A stretch of DNA of 7,157 nt from NCBI GenBank assembly GCA_016649775.1, contig JAENWY010000119.1:1-7157 (forward strand), in the 5' to 3' direction. How positions within the stretch are numbered: the first letter of the stretch is position 1; every line of letters begins with the position of its first letter. Positions 6,786 to 7,157 of the stretch are shown piece by piece. Position numbers and translations under genes: made by a program. Source of the DNA: Spirochaetaceae bacterium. GTDB taxonomy: Bacteria; Spirochaetota; Spirochaetia; Sphaerochaetales; Sphaerochaetaceae. The notes below the pieces were generated by a model, which saw only the letters and a list, made by a program, of their open reading frames with translations, did no database searches and had not been told where the DNA came from.

Positions 6786-6814
6786 AATATACACCACAAA
6801 TAGGTATTTGATAA
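6786..6814 (-). promoter_or_regulatory. predicted promoter of the small minus-strand gene
   Basis: Reading the minus strand, TTATCA (6814-6809) and TATATT (6791-6786) are separated by exactly 17 bases, matching the -35 and -10 consensus at four and five of six positions. The start would fall near 6779, about 23 bases before the ATG and just upstream of the AAGGAGGT ribosome binding site. Confidence 0.4.
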
Positions 6815-7157
6815 GATTCTTCAGCAGAATTATATTAAAGCTTGAAACCGAAGCACTAAATACCTTTTTAAGTAGAAAGGCGTAATAATTCCAAAGTGCG
6901 AAGATGAATTTTTGAGAGGAAAGCATGTTTTAGGAAGTTTTGATTATCATTTTTGGACTAAATCTATGCCAAAGCTAAATCATTTTAGAAAAGCTAGCGA
7001 GGGAGATCCTGTATATTCAATAATATCAATCAATAATATCAACAGGACAAAAACAAAAAATAATTGATGCACTAAGAGCTACTGAAGTATATACGTTTAT
7101 AGGACAAGTCTCTCAAGGTATATTGCAGCTACTAGCACTAAAAGCACATAAACTTGG
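6799..7157 (+). pseudogene. C-terminal remnant of a DDE transposase (IS4-like), broken and cut by the window edge
   Basis: Three reading-frame pieces join into one protein. The first is RYLIRFFSRIILKLETEALN to FLSRK (about 6799-6879). The second is KGVIIPKCEDEFLRGK followed by GSFDYHFWTKSMPKLNHF (6876-7029). The third is QKIIDALRATEVYTFIGQ to LLALKAHKL (7054-7157). The E-D-E-F-L-R-G-K stretch (Glu codon 6900, Lys codon 6921) has the E-(6)-K spacing of the IS4-type YREK signature. The following G-F-Y-HFW and SMPKLN block is the sort of tail seen after it in such transposases; the expected Tyr and Arg are not in place. A lost base in an A-run near 6876-6878 explains the first frame change, and a 13-base tandem duplication at 7017-7042 explains the second. 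No start codon or N-terminal domain is visible. The family assignment is from memory of motifs and is tentative. Confidence 0.68.
7017..7042 (+). repeat. 13-base tandem duplication inside the transposase remnant
   Basis: TCAATAATATCAA occurs twice head to tail (7017-7029 and 7030-7042). Thirteen is not a multiple of three, so the extra copy shifts the frame by one. Removing it in silico joins GDPVYSIIS to TGQKQKIIDALRATEV without a stop. The duplication is therefore the probable inactivating event. Confidence 0.85.

Noticed and set aside
1..7157. CRISPR arrays, tRNA or rRNA genes
   Set aside because: No regularly spaced repeats and no cloverleaf or rRNA-like sequence was seen.

Overview
The window is an AT-rich bacterial chromosomal segment whose main content is a complete ribose uptake and utilisation locus. 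All six genes are on the + strand in the order rbsR, rbsD, rbsA, rbsC, rbsB, rbsK. Very low G+C, strong purine-rich ribosome binding sites and a substrate-binding protein whose mature N-terminus begins GGSKEE just after an A-F-A cleavage site resemble anaerobic spirochaetes (Treponema/Sphaerochaeta-like). That assignment is an inference; a low-GC Firmicute is not excluded.

Layout. Positions 1-387 are non-coding and AT-rich and end in the promoter, operator and a small hairpin of rbsR. rbsR (388-1395) encodes a LacI-family repressor. The 159-base gap to rbsD holds a TTGACA promoter and a cluster of CG-centred palindromes. A 13-base operator sequence is found word for word both in front of rbsR and in this cluster, so the repressor probably controls itself and the structural operon. 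rbsD (1555-1950, ribose pyranase), rbsA (1971-3470, double ATPase), rbsC (3463-4401, permease), rbsB (4435-5334, periplasmic binding protein) and rbsK (5405-6310, ribokinase) follow with short gaps or an 8-base overlap. A perfect 17-base-pair inverted repeat lies between rbsB and rbsK and may set their relative expression.

How it works. RbsB captures ribose in the periplasm and RbsA/RbsC import it at the cost of ATP. RbsD converts the pyranose to a form RbsK can use, and RbsK makes ribose 5-phosphate for the pentose phosphate pathway. RbsR presumably releases its operators when ribose is present.

Downstream (6311-7157) the character changes. There is no intact full-size gene. A long imperfect inverted repeat (6456-6600) is followed by a small minus-strand gene with its own promoter and a strong ribosome binding site but an apparent frameshift (6756-6609). 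The C-terminal part of a DDE transposase then runs off the right edge. Two frame changes break that transposase; one is explained exactly by a 13-base tandem duplication. I see no undescribed multi-gene system here. The most interesting items are the operator layout, the rbsB-rbsK stem-loop, and the small gene plus inverted repeat beside the insertion-sequence remnant.
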